Shown here one piece after another: positions 1 through 8,924 of a DNA stretch of 15,783 nucleotides (within the stretch, counting starts at the first letter, position 1; each line of letters starts with the position of its first letter). A program made the translations under genes and the position numbers. Source of the stretch: DATFPQ01 sp035264765 (lineage in GTDB: Bacteria; Actinomycetota; Actinomycetes; Actinomycetales; Angustibacteraceae). The stretch covers positions 1 through 15,783 of the forward strand of contig DATFPQ010000164.1 of assembly GCA_035264765.1 (NCBI GenBank). Direction: 5' to 3'. Below the pieces are notes generated by a model. It saw only the letters and a list, made by a program, of their open reading frames with translations. It did no database searches and was not told the origin of the DNA.

Positions 1-430
1 TCACCCAGGCCAGGAACGCGCGCGAGACAAACGTCAGCGCGAGCGCGTGCCTGCGGCCGTGCCGGAAGCGGTCGAGCAGCGGACCGATGACCGGAGCCAT
101 GACGGAGAACGGGAGCATCGTCACGGCGAGGTAGAGCGCGACCCGAGACCGCGCTTCGCCAACCGGCACGGAGAAGAACACCGTGGTCGCCAGTGACAGC
201 AGGACGAGGGCGTCGCCTGCGGCCGAGACCGCGTTCAGGCCCAGTACTCGGGACAGGCCGGACTCGCCGGCGCCCTCGGCGCTGGCCGCGGCACCCACCC
301 GGCGGGCGGTCGCGCGCGCGGCCCGAGCGGTCCCGCGCAGGGCGGTCCGCGAGGCGGTGGCGGCCCGTCGTCCGGCCGCACCCGTACGCGCCGAGCCCGG
401 CTCCGGCGGCCCCAGGCGGTCGTCGTCCAC
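1..430 (-). CDS. MFS transporter, N-terminal part (runs off the window)
   Basis: This is the first 143 codons of a membrane transporter read on the minus strand; the rest lies beyond the left edge. The chosen start is GTG at 430, with AGGA about 8 nt upstream; an ATG at 438 is in another frame. Residues 1-60 are rich in Ala, Arg and Gly and are probably a disordered cytosolic leader. A first membrane span follows at about 65-90. A second span at about 97-116 leads into the MFS motif A-like loop GPLLDRFRHGRR (116-127). This loop is the cytoplasmic hinge between helices 2 and 3 in the major facilitator superfamily. No substrate can be inferred. It is divergent from the DUF3027 gene with 88 nt between the starts. 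From memory, mycobacteria have a membrane transporter gene (Rv0876c) in the same position. The family call is firm; the exact start is less so. Confidence 0.8.
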   Translation of the reverse strand, partial: MDDDRLGPPEPGSARTGAAGRRAATASRTALRGTARAARATARRVGAAASAEGAGESGLSRVLGLNAVSAAGDALVLLSLATTVFFSVPVGEARSRVALYLAVTMLPFSVMAPVIGPLLDRFRHGRRHALALTFVSRAFLAWV

Positions 431-480
431 GGCGCCATCCTGCCGTGTCGGCCCGAGCCTTAGGCGCGACCTCGGCGCAG

Positions 481-518
481 TTGTGTGCCGCCCTGAGCAG
501 GGGTGGACAATCGACGTC
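481..518 (+). promoter_or_regulatory. Possible leaderless promoter of the DUF3027 gene
   Basis: A -10-like GACAAT lies at 506-511, 7 nt before the GTG start at 519, so transcription could begin at the start codon itself. A weak -35-like TTGTGT is at 481-486 (19-nt spacer). Between them is an interrupted inverted repeat, CCCTG-AG-CAGGG (491-502), which could be a regulator site. No Shine-Dalgarno sequence is well placed before 519. The hexamer match is weak, so this is inference from spacing. Confidence 0.35.
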
Positions 519-1898
519 GTGCCGACCGACATCGAGACCGATCCGCAGGCCACTACCGGTCAGACAGCGACCCAGGACGACAGGGATGTGCCTGCGTCCC
601 CCCGAACCCGGCGCCCCCGACCGGCGACGGCGGACCCGGTGTTGGCCGCCGCCGTCGACGTGGCACGCGACGCGGCGCTCGAGGTTGCTGACGGCGGCGT
701 CGGGGAGCACCTCGGGCATGCGGCGGAGGGCGACCGGGTGCTGACCCACCTGTTCACGTGCGCCCGCGCCGGCTACCGCGGCTGGCGCTGGGCCGTGACC
801 GTCGCGCGGGCACCCCGCTCGCGCGTCGCCACCGTCAGTGAGGTGAACCTGCTGCCGGGGCCCGAGTCCGTCGTGGCGCCCACCTGGGTTCCTTGGGCGG
901 ACCGGATCGCGCCCGGCGACGTCGCACCCGGCACGGTGCTCCCGAGACGGGTCGACGACCCGCTCCTCGAGCAGGGCTTCGAGGCCACTGGCGAGGAGGA
1001 CGTCGACCAGATCGCCATCTTCGAACTCGGCCTGGGCCGACCCCGGGTTCTGTCCCGGGAGGGCCGCGAGGCCGCGGCACAGCGCTGGTATGACGGCACG
1101 CACGGTCCGCGCGACCCGCACGCCGAACTGGCGCCGGCCCAGTGCCGCACCTGCGGGTTCTTCGTCCCGATGGCCGGGGCGCTGCGTCAGGTCTTCGGTG
1201 TGTGCGCCAGTGAGTGGTCGCCCTTCGACGGCAACGTGGTGAGTCTTGACCACGGTTGCGGCGCCCACAGCGAGGTCGACGTCGAGGCGCGTCCCGAGCC
1301 GCTGGACGTGCCCATCCTGGACGAGCTCGGCTACGAGGAGGTCGTCGTGGAGCGCGCGCCGGCCGCGGGGGTGGACGTCCCGCAGGTCGCGCCGGCGACG
1401 GAGGGCGCGGACGCGCTGGTGGTAGTGCCGCCGGTCGCCCAGGCGACCGAGGTCGCGGACGCGGTGGCGGTCGCGGAGTCCTTCGAGCCGCTGCCGATGC
1501 CGTCTCCGGAGTCCACCCAGCCCGAGCCGATGCCGTCGCCCGAGCCGTTGCAGCCGGAGCCGATGCCGCAGCCGGTCCCGGAGCCCATGCCGCAGCCGGG
1601 TCCCGAACCGTTGCCCCAGCCGGGCCCCGAACCGTTGCCCCAGCCGCAGCCAGAGCCGCTTCCCGGCACGACCCAGCCCGGCCAGGCCGGCGGCCGCTTC
1701 GAAGGCGCCGCGGAAAGCCCCGCCGAAAGCCCCGCCACGGACGACAGCACGGCCGATGGCCCCAACCTCGGTATGACCGAACGTTCGGTCGGTGATGACC
1801 CGAGCCACGGTCCGGTCGACGGCGGCCCGACCGACCGTCCGGTCGAGAACCCGGGCGACGACCCGGACGGCTTCCCCGAGGCAGAGCCCACGCCGTGA
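519..1898 (+). CDS. DUF3027 family protein with zinc-type Cys/His motif and proline-rich tail
   Basis: A 459-residue protein of unknown function, recognised as the actinobacterial DUF3027 family. The open frame extends upstream to 183, but that part overlaps the divergent transporter and reads as low-complexity Arg/Ala sequence, so GTG 519 is chosen. The conserved domain spans about residues 40-260, with the family-like stretches GYRGWRWAVTVAR and VAPTWVPWADRIAPGD. A probable metal site is CRTCGF (C209, C212), C229 and DHGCGAHS (H245, C247, H250). Residues 323-382 are a Pro/Glu-rich repeat and the remainder is acidic and disordered. There is no signal peptide or membrane span, so it is cytosolic. 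Its stop overlaps the next start (GTGA), indicating translational coupling to the Hsp90-like ATPase gene and probably a shared role. Metal binding is inferred from residue spacing; the biochemical role is unknown. Confidence 0.85.
   Translation: MPTDIETDPQATTGQTATQDDRDVPASPRTRRPRPATADPVLAAAVDVARDAALEVADGGVGEHLGHAAEGDRVLTHLFTCARAGYRGWRWAVTVARAPRSRVATVSEVNLLPGPESVVAPTWVPWADRIAPGDVAPGTVLPRRVDDPLLEQGFEATGEEDVDQIAIFELGLGRPRVLSREGREAAAQRWYDGTHGPRDPHAELAPAQCRTCGFFVPMAGALRQVFGVCASEWSPFDGNVVSLDHGCGAHSEVDVEARPEPLDVPILDELGYEEVVVERAPAAGVDVPQVAPATEGADALVVVPPVAQATEVADAVAVAESFEPLPMPSPESTQPEPMPSPEPLQPEPMPQPVPEPMPQPGPEPLPQPGPEPLPQPQPEPLPGTTQPGQAGGRFEGAAESPAESPATDDSTADGPNLGMTERSVGDDPSHGPVDGGPTDRPVENPGDDPDGFPEAEPTP
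1485..1664 (+). repeat. Degenerate 24-nt tandem repeats coding a proline-rich tract
   Basis: Inside the DUF3027 gene, units of about 24 nt encode variants of the octapeptide PEPLPQPG (residues about 323-382). The last three units are the most alike at DNA level (about 1590-1660). The tract is in frame throughout, so copy-number changes would lengthen or shorten the tail without breaking the protein. Such Pro/Glu tracts act as stiff linkers or ligands for proline-binding domains; which applies here is unknown. Confidence 0.8.
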
Positions 1899-4864
1899 CG
1901 GACCCGTTCGCGACGGCGGCCGTCCGCGACCGGGTCCTGGCCGGGTGGACCGCCGCCGCCGTGCGGCTGCGCGAGGACGCCAACGCCGAGGAGGACCTCG
2001 CCCTCGGCGGCTACCGCGGCCGGCTCGTCGTCGAGCTGGCCCAGAATGCGGCCGACGCCGCCGCCCGCGCCGGTGTGCCCGGACGCCTGTCCTTCACGCT
2101 GTGCCGTCCGGACGACGGCCCCGGCGTGCTGGTGGCGGCGAACACTGGCGCGCCGCTCACGGCAGCCGGGGTGCAGTCGCTGGCGACCCTGCGCGCCTCG
2201 GCGAAGACCGACGACGCTGCCAGCGTGGGACGCTTCGGCGTCGGCTTCGCGGCGGTGCTCGCCGTCACCGACGAGCCCATGGTCCTGTCGCGAACCGGTG
2301 GCGTGCGGTTCTCCCGCGACGACACCGCCGACCTGGTCAACCGAGCGGCGCAGGCCTCGCCCGACCTGGCGGACGAGCTGCGCCGCCGCGGTGGCCACGT
2401 GCCCGTTCTCCGGCTCCCGTTCCCGGCCGAGGGTGTGGTGCCCGACGGCTACGACACCGCAGTCGTGCTCCCGTTGCGCGACGACGCTGCCGCCGAGATC
2501 GTCCGTGACCAGCTGGACGCGGCTGACGACGCGCTGCTGCTGGCTCTGCCGGCGCTCGCGGAGGTGCGGCTCGACGTCCACGGGGGCGTCCGGACTCTCG
2601 CGGGCGCGCGGGAGCGCTGGTACGTGCTCGAGCGCGAGGGCCGGTGGACAGCCGAGGAGCGGCACGCGCTGCTGGGCGACCGGCCGACCGAGGAGCGCCG
2701 GTCACTCGGCTGGCGGGTGCTGTGGGCCCTGCCGCGCTCGGCGGATGCCGTAGTGCCCCGCACCGTCCACGCGCCGACGGCGACCGACGAGCCGTCCAGC
2801 CTTCCAGCGCTGCTGCTGGCCAGCTTCCCGCTGGACCCGACCCGCCGGCACGTGCAGCCCGGACCGCTGGCCGACCGGGTCGCCGACGAGGCCGCCGCCG
2901 CGTACGTCGACCTGTTGCGCGAGCGCGCCCGGGCGGGGGACGACGTCCTGCGTCTCGTTCCGGTCGGCCCCGGGGCAGGCGCGCTCGACGCGGCGCTTCG
3001 CGAGCGAGTGTTGACGCGACTGCCCGATGCCCCCGTGCTTCATGCGGTGGAGGACGGAACCCTGGTGCGTCCCCGCGACGCCGTGACGCTGGACGGCGCG
3101 GCCGGTGACACGCCCGGTGTGCTTGCGACGCTAGCGCCATTGCTGTCCGGCCTGGTGGCGGCGCCGCGGTTCGGCCGCTCGGCGCTGCGCGCCCTCGGCG
3201 TGAGCCTGCTTGGCCTATCCGACCTGGTCGAGATGCTCCCGGACGCCGCCACGCCGGAGGTCTGGCACGAAAGGTACGAGGGTCTCGCACCGCTCGCGGA
3301 CGACCCGGCGGCGCGCGAGGCGCTGGCAGCGCTGCCGGTGCCGCTCACCGACGGCCGGACAGTTCGCGGGGCCCGCGGGCTGCTCGTGCTGGACGCCGGG
3401 CCGCCGGTCGGCGGGCTGACCGCGCTGGGACTGCGAGTAGTGCAGGCCGCGGCGGCGCACCCGCTGCTGCTGCGACTCGGAGCGGTCGCCGCCACGGCTC
3501 GGTCGCTGCTCGAGAACCCGGCCACCGAGGCTGCCGTGCGCGCGAGTCCGGACGCCGACGACCCGGACGAGGTCGCGGCGGCGGTGCTGGGGCTGGTCGA
3601 GTCCGCGGTGGCCGACGGGTCGCTGCGCCCGGGCGAGCTGCCTTGGTTGGGGCTGCTGGCGCTGCGTGACGTCGAGGGCGACCTCGCGCCGGCGTCCGCG
3701 CTCGCCCTGCCCGGGTCGGAGGCCGCCCGGCTGCTCGACCCGGAGGAGATCAGGGAGCCCGCCGCCGACCTGCTGGACCGGTGGTCCCGTGCGGCCCTCA
3801 CCGCGGTAGGCGTGCTGGATGGGCTCGGCGTGGCCGTCGCAGCCGACGTCGACCTGGACGCGCCGCCGGAGGACCTCGCTGAGCTGGACGGGTTCGAGGA
3901 GTGGGCGCGCGAGGCGGTGGCTGCGGGTGGTGTGAGCGCCGGCGAGCTCCTAGCGGTTCGCGACCTCGACGTCGTGCGCGACGGCGCCTGGCCACAGCTG
4001 CTGGCGCACCTGGCGAGTGACCCGGTGCTGCGCCGGGCCATGATCGAGGACGTCCGCGTGCGCGACCCGCGTGGCGCGGGACGGCAGCTGCCGTCGTACA
4101 CCACCTGGTGGCTGCGTCGGGAGCTCGCCCTGGAGGGGACGGTCGTCACCGGCGCCTCGGACGTCCTGGACGGGCTGCTCGATCCAGCACCCTCCTGGGT
4201 CGCGGACCTGGACCCCGAGATGCGCCGCGCCCTGGGAGTGCTGGACGGCGCCGTGGACGCCGCGATGAGTCCGCAGGTGCTCGCCACCCTGCTCGACCGC
4301 ACCTCGGACCACAGCCGCGAGGTCAGCGTGGGGACCTGCCTCGCGCTGTGGCGTCAGCTTGCCGAGGCGAGGCTCGAGGGCGTCGAGCCGCCAGATCGGC
4401 TGCGCGTGCTGGTGGGGGACGGCACGCAGGTCGTGGACGCCGAGCGCGCCGTCGTCGCCGACGATCCGCGATGGCTGCAGCGACCGGACCTCGGCGGGAT
4501 CGTGGTGGCCCCGGCCGGCGCGGCGCCCGCGCTCGCCGACCTGCTCGACGTCGCCCTGGCCAGCGACCTGGCGGCCGGCCGGGTGGACCAGGCCGGGACG
4601 TCGTCTCCCGTGCCGGCCGCAGTGCGCGACGTCCTACCCGGCGCGCCCGCGAGCTGGTGCGAGCACGACGAGCTGTCGGTCGACGGCCAGCCGGTCGACT
4701 GGTGGGTGGACGAGGACGGCGGGTTGCACGCGGCGACCACGGATGGCTTGGCCCGGGCGTTGGCATGGTCGACCGGCCGGTGGGCCCAGCGGCACCTCGT
4801 GGCCGCCGTCCTCGCTGATCCAGCGGACGCTGTGCGACTCGCCGTCGAGGCCGCCGCTGAGTAG
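1895..4864 (+). CDS. Large protein with N-terminal Hsp90/sacsin-like (GHKL) ATPase domain
   Basis: A 989-residue protein starting at GTG 1895, within the GTGA that ends the DUF3027 gene. The N-terminal ~200 residues carry the Bergerat ATP-binding fold. The N box is ELAQNAADAA (E47, N51, D54), where Glu is the usual catalytic base and Asn binds magnesium. A G1-like turn is AANTGAPL (81-88); the usual DxG is replaced by NTG. The G2 lid segment is GRFGVGFAAVLAVTD (112-126). This arrangement matches sacsin N-terminal ATP-binding-like proteins and Hsp90. The remaining ~750 residues are Leu/Ala/Asp/Val-rich, with no membrane span or domain I can name. The family is widespread in actinomycetes and its role is not established. 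ATP-dependent remodelling or chaperoning of a partner, possibly the DUF3027 protein, is inference. Sacsin-like ATPase domains also occur in some phage-defence proteins, but this setting gives no defence context. Confidence 0.82.
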   Translation: MTDPFATAAVRDRVLAGWTAAAVRLREDANAEEDLALGGYRGRLVVELAQNAADAAARAGVPGRLSFTLCRPDDGPGVLVAANTGAPLTAAGVQSLATLRASAKTDDAASVGRFGVGFAAVLAVTDEPMVLSRTGGVRFSRDDTADLVNRAAQASPDLADELRRRGGHVPVLRLPFPAEGVVPDGYDTAVVLPLRDDAAAEIVRDQLDAADDALLLALPALAEVRLDVHGGVRTLAGARERWYVLEREGRWTAEERHALLGDRPTEERRSLGWRVLWALPRSADAVVPRTVHAPTATDEPSSLPALLLASFPLDPTRRHVQPGPLADRVADEAAAAYVDLLRERARAGDDVLRLVPVGPGAGALDAALRERVLTRLPDAPVLHAVEDGTLVRPRDAVTLDGAAGDTPGVLATLAPLLSGLVAAPRFGRSALRALGVSLLGLSDLVEMLPDAATPEVWHERYEGLAPLADDPAAREALAALPVPLTDGRTVRGARGLLVLDAGPPVGGLTALGLRVVQAAAAHPLLLRLGAVAATARSLLENPATEAAVRASPDADDPDEVAAAVLGLVESAVADGSLRPGELPWLGLLALRDVEGDLAPASALALPGSEAARLLDPEEIREPAADLLDRWSRAALTAVGVLDGLGVAVAADVDLDAPPEDLAELDGFEEWAREAVAAGGVSAGELLAVRDLDVVRDGAWPQLLAHLASDPVLRRAMIEDVRVRDPRGAGRQLPSYTTWWLRRELALEGTVVTGASDVLDGLLDPAPSWVADLDPEMRRALGVLDGAVDAAMSPQVLATLLDRTSDHSREVSVGTCLALWRQLAEARLEGVEPPDRLRVLVGDGTQVVDAERAVVADDPRWLQRPDLGGIVVAPAGAAPALADLLDVALASDLAAGRVDQAGTSSPVPAAVRDVLPGAPASWCEHDELSVDGQPVDWWVDEDGGLHAATTDGLARALAWSTGRWAQRHLVAAVLADPADAVRLAVEAAAE

Positions 4865-4940
4865 ACCCACAACGAGTGGCCTGCGCGCCCAGGCACGCAG
4901 CAACCTGCGCGCCAAGAGCGCGACGCGGGCGAACGCCAGC

Positions 4941-5270
4941 TCAGCCCCGGCGCGCCCCTGCGGCGTTACCCCGGCCCCGCCGCACGTACGCCAGCCCCAG
5001 CAGACCGAGCACCAAGCCGCTGACACACGCCCACGGCCACCAGTCGCGCGGCCCGGTGTGCAGCGACGGCACGGCCAGCACGACGATGAGGGCGACCGCC
5101 CAGCAGCCTAGCCCGGCGAGCACGATGCGACTGGTGTCGACGGCCACCGGTTGGGTAGGGGCCGGACGGCGGACTTCCGCAGCAACCGGGCCTGCTTTTC
5201 CGACCGCAGGATGGCGCGGGTGGCCGGCCGTCGGGTCCGGGCGGGGAGCGGACTGCTCGGGACCGTCCAT
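4941..5270 (-). CDS. DUF2530 family small membrane protein
   Basis: A 109-residue protein starting at ATG 5270. Residues 1-40 are Pro-rich and soluble (GPEQSAPRPDPTAG near the start). After PVAVDTSRIV comes a first membrane span, around LAGLGCWAVALIVVLAVP. A short loop with HTGPRDWWPW follows, then a second span, around VSGLVLGLLGLAYV. The protein ends in a basic tail (RRGRGNAAGARRG). This two-helix plan with a Trp-rich loop is the DUF2530 pattern. Its function is unknown; from memory, mycobacteria have a similar small membrane protein (Rv0879c) beside the MarR gene. It converges on the Hsp90-like ATPase gene with a 76-nt gap and diverges from the purine permease. An upstream in-frame extension to 5426 exists but would overlap the permease gene. 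A -10 hexamer placed 7 nt before the ATG supports this start. Confidence 0.8.
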   Translation of the reverse strand: MDGPEQSAPRPDPTAGHPRHPAVGKAGPVAAEVRRPAPTQPVAVDTSRIVLAGLGCWAVALIVVLAVPSLHTGPRDWWPWACVSGLVLGLLGLAYVRRGRGNAAGARRG

Positions 5271-5277
5271 GGGGCAC

Positions 5278-5307
5278 AGGGTAGGCCGCGTGAGAGCGCC
5301 GCCGTAA
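5278..5307 (-). promoter_or_regulatory. Probable leaderless promoter of the DUF2530 gene
   Basis: On the minus strand, TACCCT (5278-5283) fits the actinobacterial TANNNT -10 and lies exactly 7 nt before the ATG at 5270. That would put transcript start at the A of ATG. A weak -35-like TTACGG (5302-5307) is 18 nt further up. There is no Shine-Dalgarno before this ATG, which fits a leaderless message. Confidence 0.5.
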
Positions 5308-5318
5308 CAGAGGTCTGT
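5307..5318. promoter_or_regulatory. Short inverted repeat between the DUF2530 and permease genes
   Basis: ACAGA-GG-TCTGT is a 5-bp inverted repeat with a 2-bp centre. It sits in the divergent intergenic region 5271-5379, next to the -35 region proposed for the DUF2530 gene and about 60 nt before the permease start. It could bind a regulator of either gene, but a repeat this short can arise by chance. Confidence 0.25.
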
Positions 5319-5379
5319 CACCATATCGCTGGCTCCGCGGCACCGTCGCCGTCCCCTCCGCGCCCCCTGAGAGGCCCGC

Positions 5380-6900
<1,521 letters not shown>

Positions 6901-6915
6901 GCCACCACCGCCGTA

Positions 6916-6973
6916 CACACGAGCGACGCCACGACGGACGCCCCAGCGCGCCCGTCGTGGCGTCGCTCGTGTG
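6916..6973 (+). terminator. Perfect 22-bp-arm hairpin terminator after the purine permease
   Basis: Arms 6916-6937 and 6952-6973 are exact reverse complements around a 14-nt loop (6938-6951), starting 15 nt after the permease stop. No T-run follows, which matches the I-shaped terminators common in high-GC actinobacteria. It separates the permease gene from the MarR promoter. Confidence 0.85.
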
Positions 6974-7019
6974 CAACGGCGCTGCTGGGGAGCAAGGGGG
7001 GCGGGGACCCCTCGACAAG

Positions 7020-7038
7020 TCATTAGCAGAGGTAATGA
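7020..7038 (+). promoter_or_regulatory. Palindromic operator and promoter of the MarR-MFS unit
   Basis: TCATTA(7 nt)TAATGA forms a 19-bp palindrome centred at 7029, ending 16 nt before the MarR start. It is an AT-rich island in GC-rich DNA, as is usual for MarR boxes. A -10-like TAGACT (7041-7046) lies just downstream, and a -35-like TCGACA (7012-7017) just upstream, though their 23-nt spacing is too long to pair well. MarR proteins typically bind such sites as dimers to repress themselves and the adjacent exporter. Autoregulation here is inferred. Confidence 0.65.
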
Positions 7039-7054
7039 GATAGACTAACGAGTG

Positions 7055-7519
7055 ATGACACAGGCACCCCCAGAACCCCGTATCCCGCAGCCGTCCGGAC
7101 GCCGGGCGCCGGCCTTGGCCGCCGAGCTGCGGATGGCGATCATGCGGACCTCCCGCCGGCTGCGCCAGGAACGCAGCACCGACGACGTCACGCCCGGCCA
7201 GTACTCCGTGCTCGCCGTGCTCGACCGACACGGCCCGTGCACCCCGCGAGAGCTGGCGGCGCACGAGAAGGTCCAGCCGCCGTCGATGACCCGCACCGTC
7301 GCGGCCCTGGCCGAGCTCGGGTTGGTCGGCCGCACCGAGCACCCGACGGACGGGCGCCAGGTGCTGGTGTCGCTCTCCGCGGAGGGGCGGGTGGTGGTCA
7401 GCGAGACCCGTCGACGCCGGGACGCCTGGCTGGCCCGCCGGCTGGCCGAGCTCACCCCGGCCGAGCGCGACACCCTCGCCGACGCGGCCGCGCTGCTGCT
7501 GCGGGTGGCTGAGGCGTGA
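7055..7519 (+). CDS. MarR family transcriptional regulator
   Basis: A 154-residue winged-helix regulator, the usual MarR length. The N-terminal helix that pairs the dimer is about 20-42. PGQYSVLAVLDRHG (47-60) and TPRELAAHEKVQPPSMTRTV (63-82) carry the helix-turn-helix. The wing holds the family signature RTEHPTDGRQVLVSLSAEG (93-111) with the DxR residues D99 and R101. The C-terminal dimer helices cover 115-154. ATG 7055 is used; a GTG 3 nt earlier (7052) is equally possible. With no Shine-Dalgarno and TAGACT ending 8 nt before the ATG, the transcript may be leaderless. It lies 79 nt upstream of an MFS exporter on the same strand and is probably its repressor, relieved by a small lipophilic ligand. 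From memory, mycobacterial Rv0880 is a MarR protein at the equivalent locus. Confidence 0.92.
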   Translation: MTQAPPEPRIPQPSGRRAPALAAELRMAIMRTSRRLRQERSTDDVTPGQYSVLAVLDRHGPCTPRELAAHEKVQPPSMTRTVAALAELGLVGRTEHPTDGRQVLVSLSAEGRVVVSETRRRRDAWLARRLAELTPAERDTLADAAALLLRVAEA

Positions 7520-7598
7520 GCGGCACGTCACGACCTCGCCCACGGCGCCACAGCGACCCCGGCATGAGCTGCGCCCCACGTCGCGGCGGGGAGCCCGA

Positions 7599-8924
7599 GT
7601 GAGCCCTACGTTCCGCGCCTTCGGGGTGTTCAACTACCGGGTTTGGGCGGCCGGCGCGCTCGTGTCGAACATCGGCACCTGGATGCAGCGCGTCGCCCAG
7701 GACTGGCTGGTGCTCACGGTCCTCACCGACCACTCCGCGGTGGCGGTCGGCATCACGACCGGGCTGCAGTTCGCGCCGATGCTGGTGCTGGCGCCGGTCG
7801 CGGGCGTCCTCGCCGACCGGATGCCCAAGCGGCGGCTGATGCTCATGACCCAAACGGCGATGGGCGTGGTCGGACTCGTGCTCGGCCTGCTCGTCGTCAC
7901 CGGGGCCGCGCAGCTCTGGCACGCCTACGCCCTCGCGCTCGCCCTCGGCATCGCGGCCGCCGTCGACGCTCCCGCCCGCCAGGCGTTCGTGAGCGAGATG
8001 GTGCCGCGAGAGGACCTCTCCAACGCGGTCGGGCTCAACAGCGCCTCGTTCCACGCCGCCCGGATCGTCGGTCCCGGCCTGGCCGGCCTGCTGATCGCCT
8101 GGGTCGGCACCGGCCCGGTGTTCCTCCTCAACGCCGCCACCTTCGCGGGGACCCTCTTCTCGCTGACCCACATGCGGGTGGCCGAGCTCAGCCCAGCACC
8201 CCGCGCCCACCGCGGAAAGGGTCAGCTGCGGGAGGGACTGCGCTACGTGCGGCGGCGCCCCGACATCGTCCTGATCATGGCCGTGGTCGGTCTGGTCGGG
8301 ATGTTCGGGCTCAACTTCCAGATGACCACCGCCATCATGGCGACCGCGCAGTTCGGCAAGGGTTCGGGTGAGTACGGCCTGCTGGGGTCGATCATGGCGA
8401 TCGGCTCCCTCGGCGGTGCTCTGCTCGCCGCTCGCCGCGAGCGACCGCGGCTACGACTCGTCGTCGGCGCCACCTTCGCCTTCGGCGTCTTCGCGACCGC
8501 GGCCGCCCTGATGCCGACGTACGAGCTGTTCGCCGTCTCGCTGATCCCGGTCGGGCTGTCGTCGCTGACCCTGATGACCAGCGCCAACGCCACCGTCCAG
8601 CTGTCCGTGGACCCGCAGATGCGAGGCCGGGTGATGGCGCTGTACATGGCGATCTTCATGGGCGGTACGCCGATCGGGGCGCCCATCATCGGCTGGGTGG
8701 GGAGCGCCCTCGGGCCGCGCTGGACCATCCTCGTGGGCGGCTTGGTGTCGCTCGTGACGGCGGTCGTGGCCCTGGTCTACCTGGTCCGCAGCAAGCGGCT
8801 ACGGGTCCGTTACCGGCTGCGGGGCACCCCGCACCTGCTGGTCACCAGCGCTCGCCGCGACCGCGAGGACGCTCAGGCGCGGATCGACGCCGAGCAAGCG
8901 GCCGACGACCGGTCCGCGGCGTAG
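7599..8924 (+). CDS. MFS exporter (enterobactin-exporter/MFS_3-like)
   Basis: A 441-residue transporter with about 12 predicted spans. The GTG start at 7599 has GGGGAG about 5 nt upstream. Family features are FRAFGVFNYRVWAAGALVSN (5-24), IGTWMQRVAQDWLVL (25-39) and the motif A loop GVLADRMPKRRLML (69-82). The conserved region DAPARQAFVSEMVPREDLSN follows. This N-terminal pattern (NYR…W…G…S..G.WMQ) is typical of EntS/MFS_3-type exporters. The last ~55 residues are a charged cytosolic tail (RSKRLRVRYRLRG… and an acidic Ala-rich end). It probably exports a lipophilic or siderophore-like compound under control of the adjacent MarR protein; the substrate is unknown. The 79-nt gap from the MarR gene holds no clear terminator, so they are likely one operon. 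Confidence 0.9.
   Translation: MSPTFRAFGVFNYRVWAAGALVSNIGTWMQRVAQDWLVLTVLTDHSAVAVGITTGLQFAPMLVLAPVAGVLADRMPKRRLMLMTQTAMGVVGLVLGLLVVTGAAQLWHAYALALALGIAAAVDAPARQAFVSEMVPREDLSNAVGLNSASFHAARIVGPGLAGLLIAWVGTGPVFLLNAATFAGTLFSLTHMRVAELSPAPRAHRGKGQLREGLRYVRRRPDIVLIMAVVGLVGMFGLNFQMTTAIMATAQFGKGSGEYGLLGSIMAIGSLGGALLAARRERPRLRLVVGATFAFGVFATAAALMPTYELFAVSLIPVGLSSLTLMTSANATVQLSVDPQMRGRVMALYMAIFMGGTPIGAPIIGWVGSALGPRWTILVGGLVSLVTAVVALVYLVRSKRLRVRYRLRGTPHLLVTSARRDREDAQARIDAEQAADDRSAA

Noticed and set aside
183..518. Upstream extension of the DUF3027 reading frame
   Set aside because: Overlaps the divergent MFS gene (1-430), reads as Arg/Ala/Pro low-complexity sequence, and a better start exists at 519.
1895..4864. 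Phage-defence system built on the sacsin-like ATPase
   Set aside because: No nuclease, helicase, toxin, mobile element or other defence gene nearby; the setting is conserved housekeeping chromosome.
4881..4900. CTGCG…CGCAG hairpin in the gap after the Hsp90-like ATPase gene
   Set aside because: Only 5 bp with a 10-nt loop; too weak to call a terminator.
5319..5340. CATATC as a -10 box for the purine permease
   Set aside because: No -35 partner at a normal distance and poor match to TANNNT.
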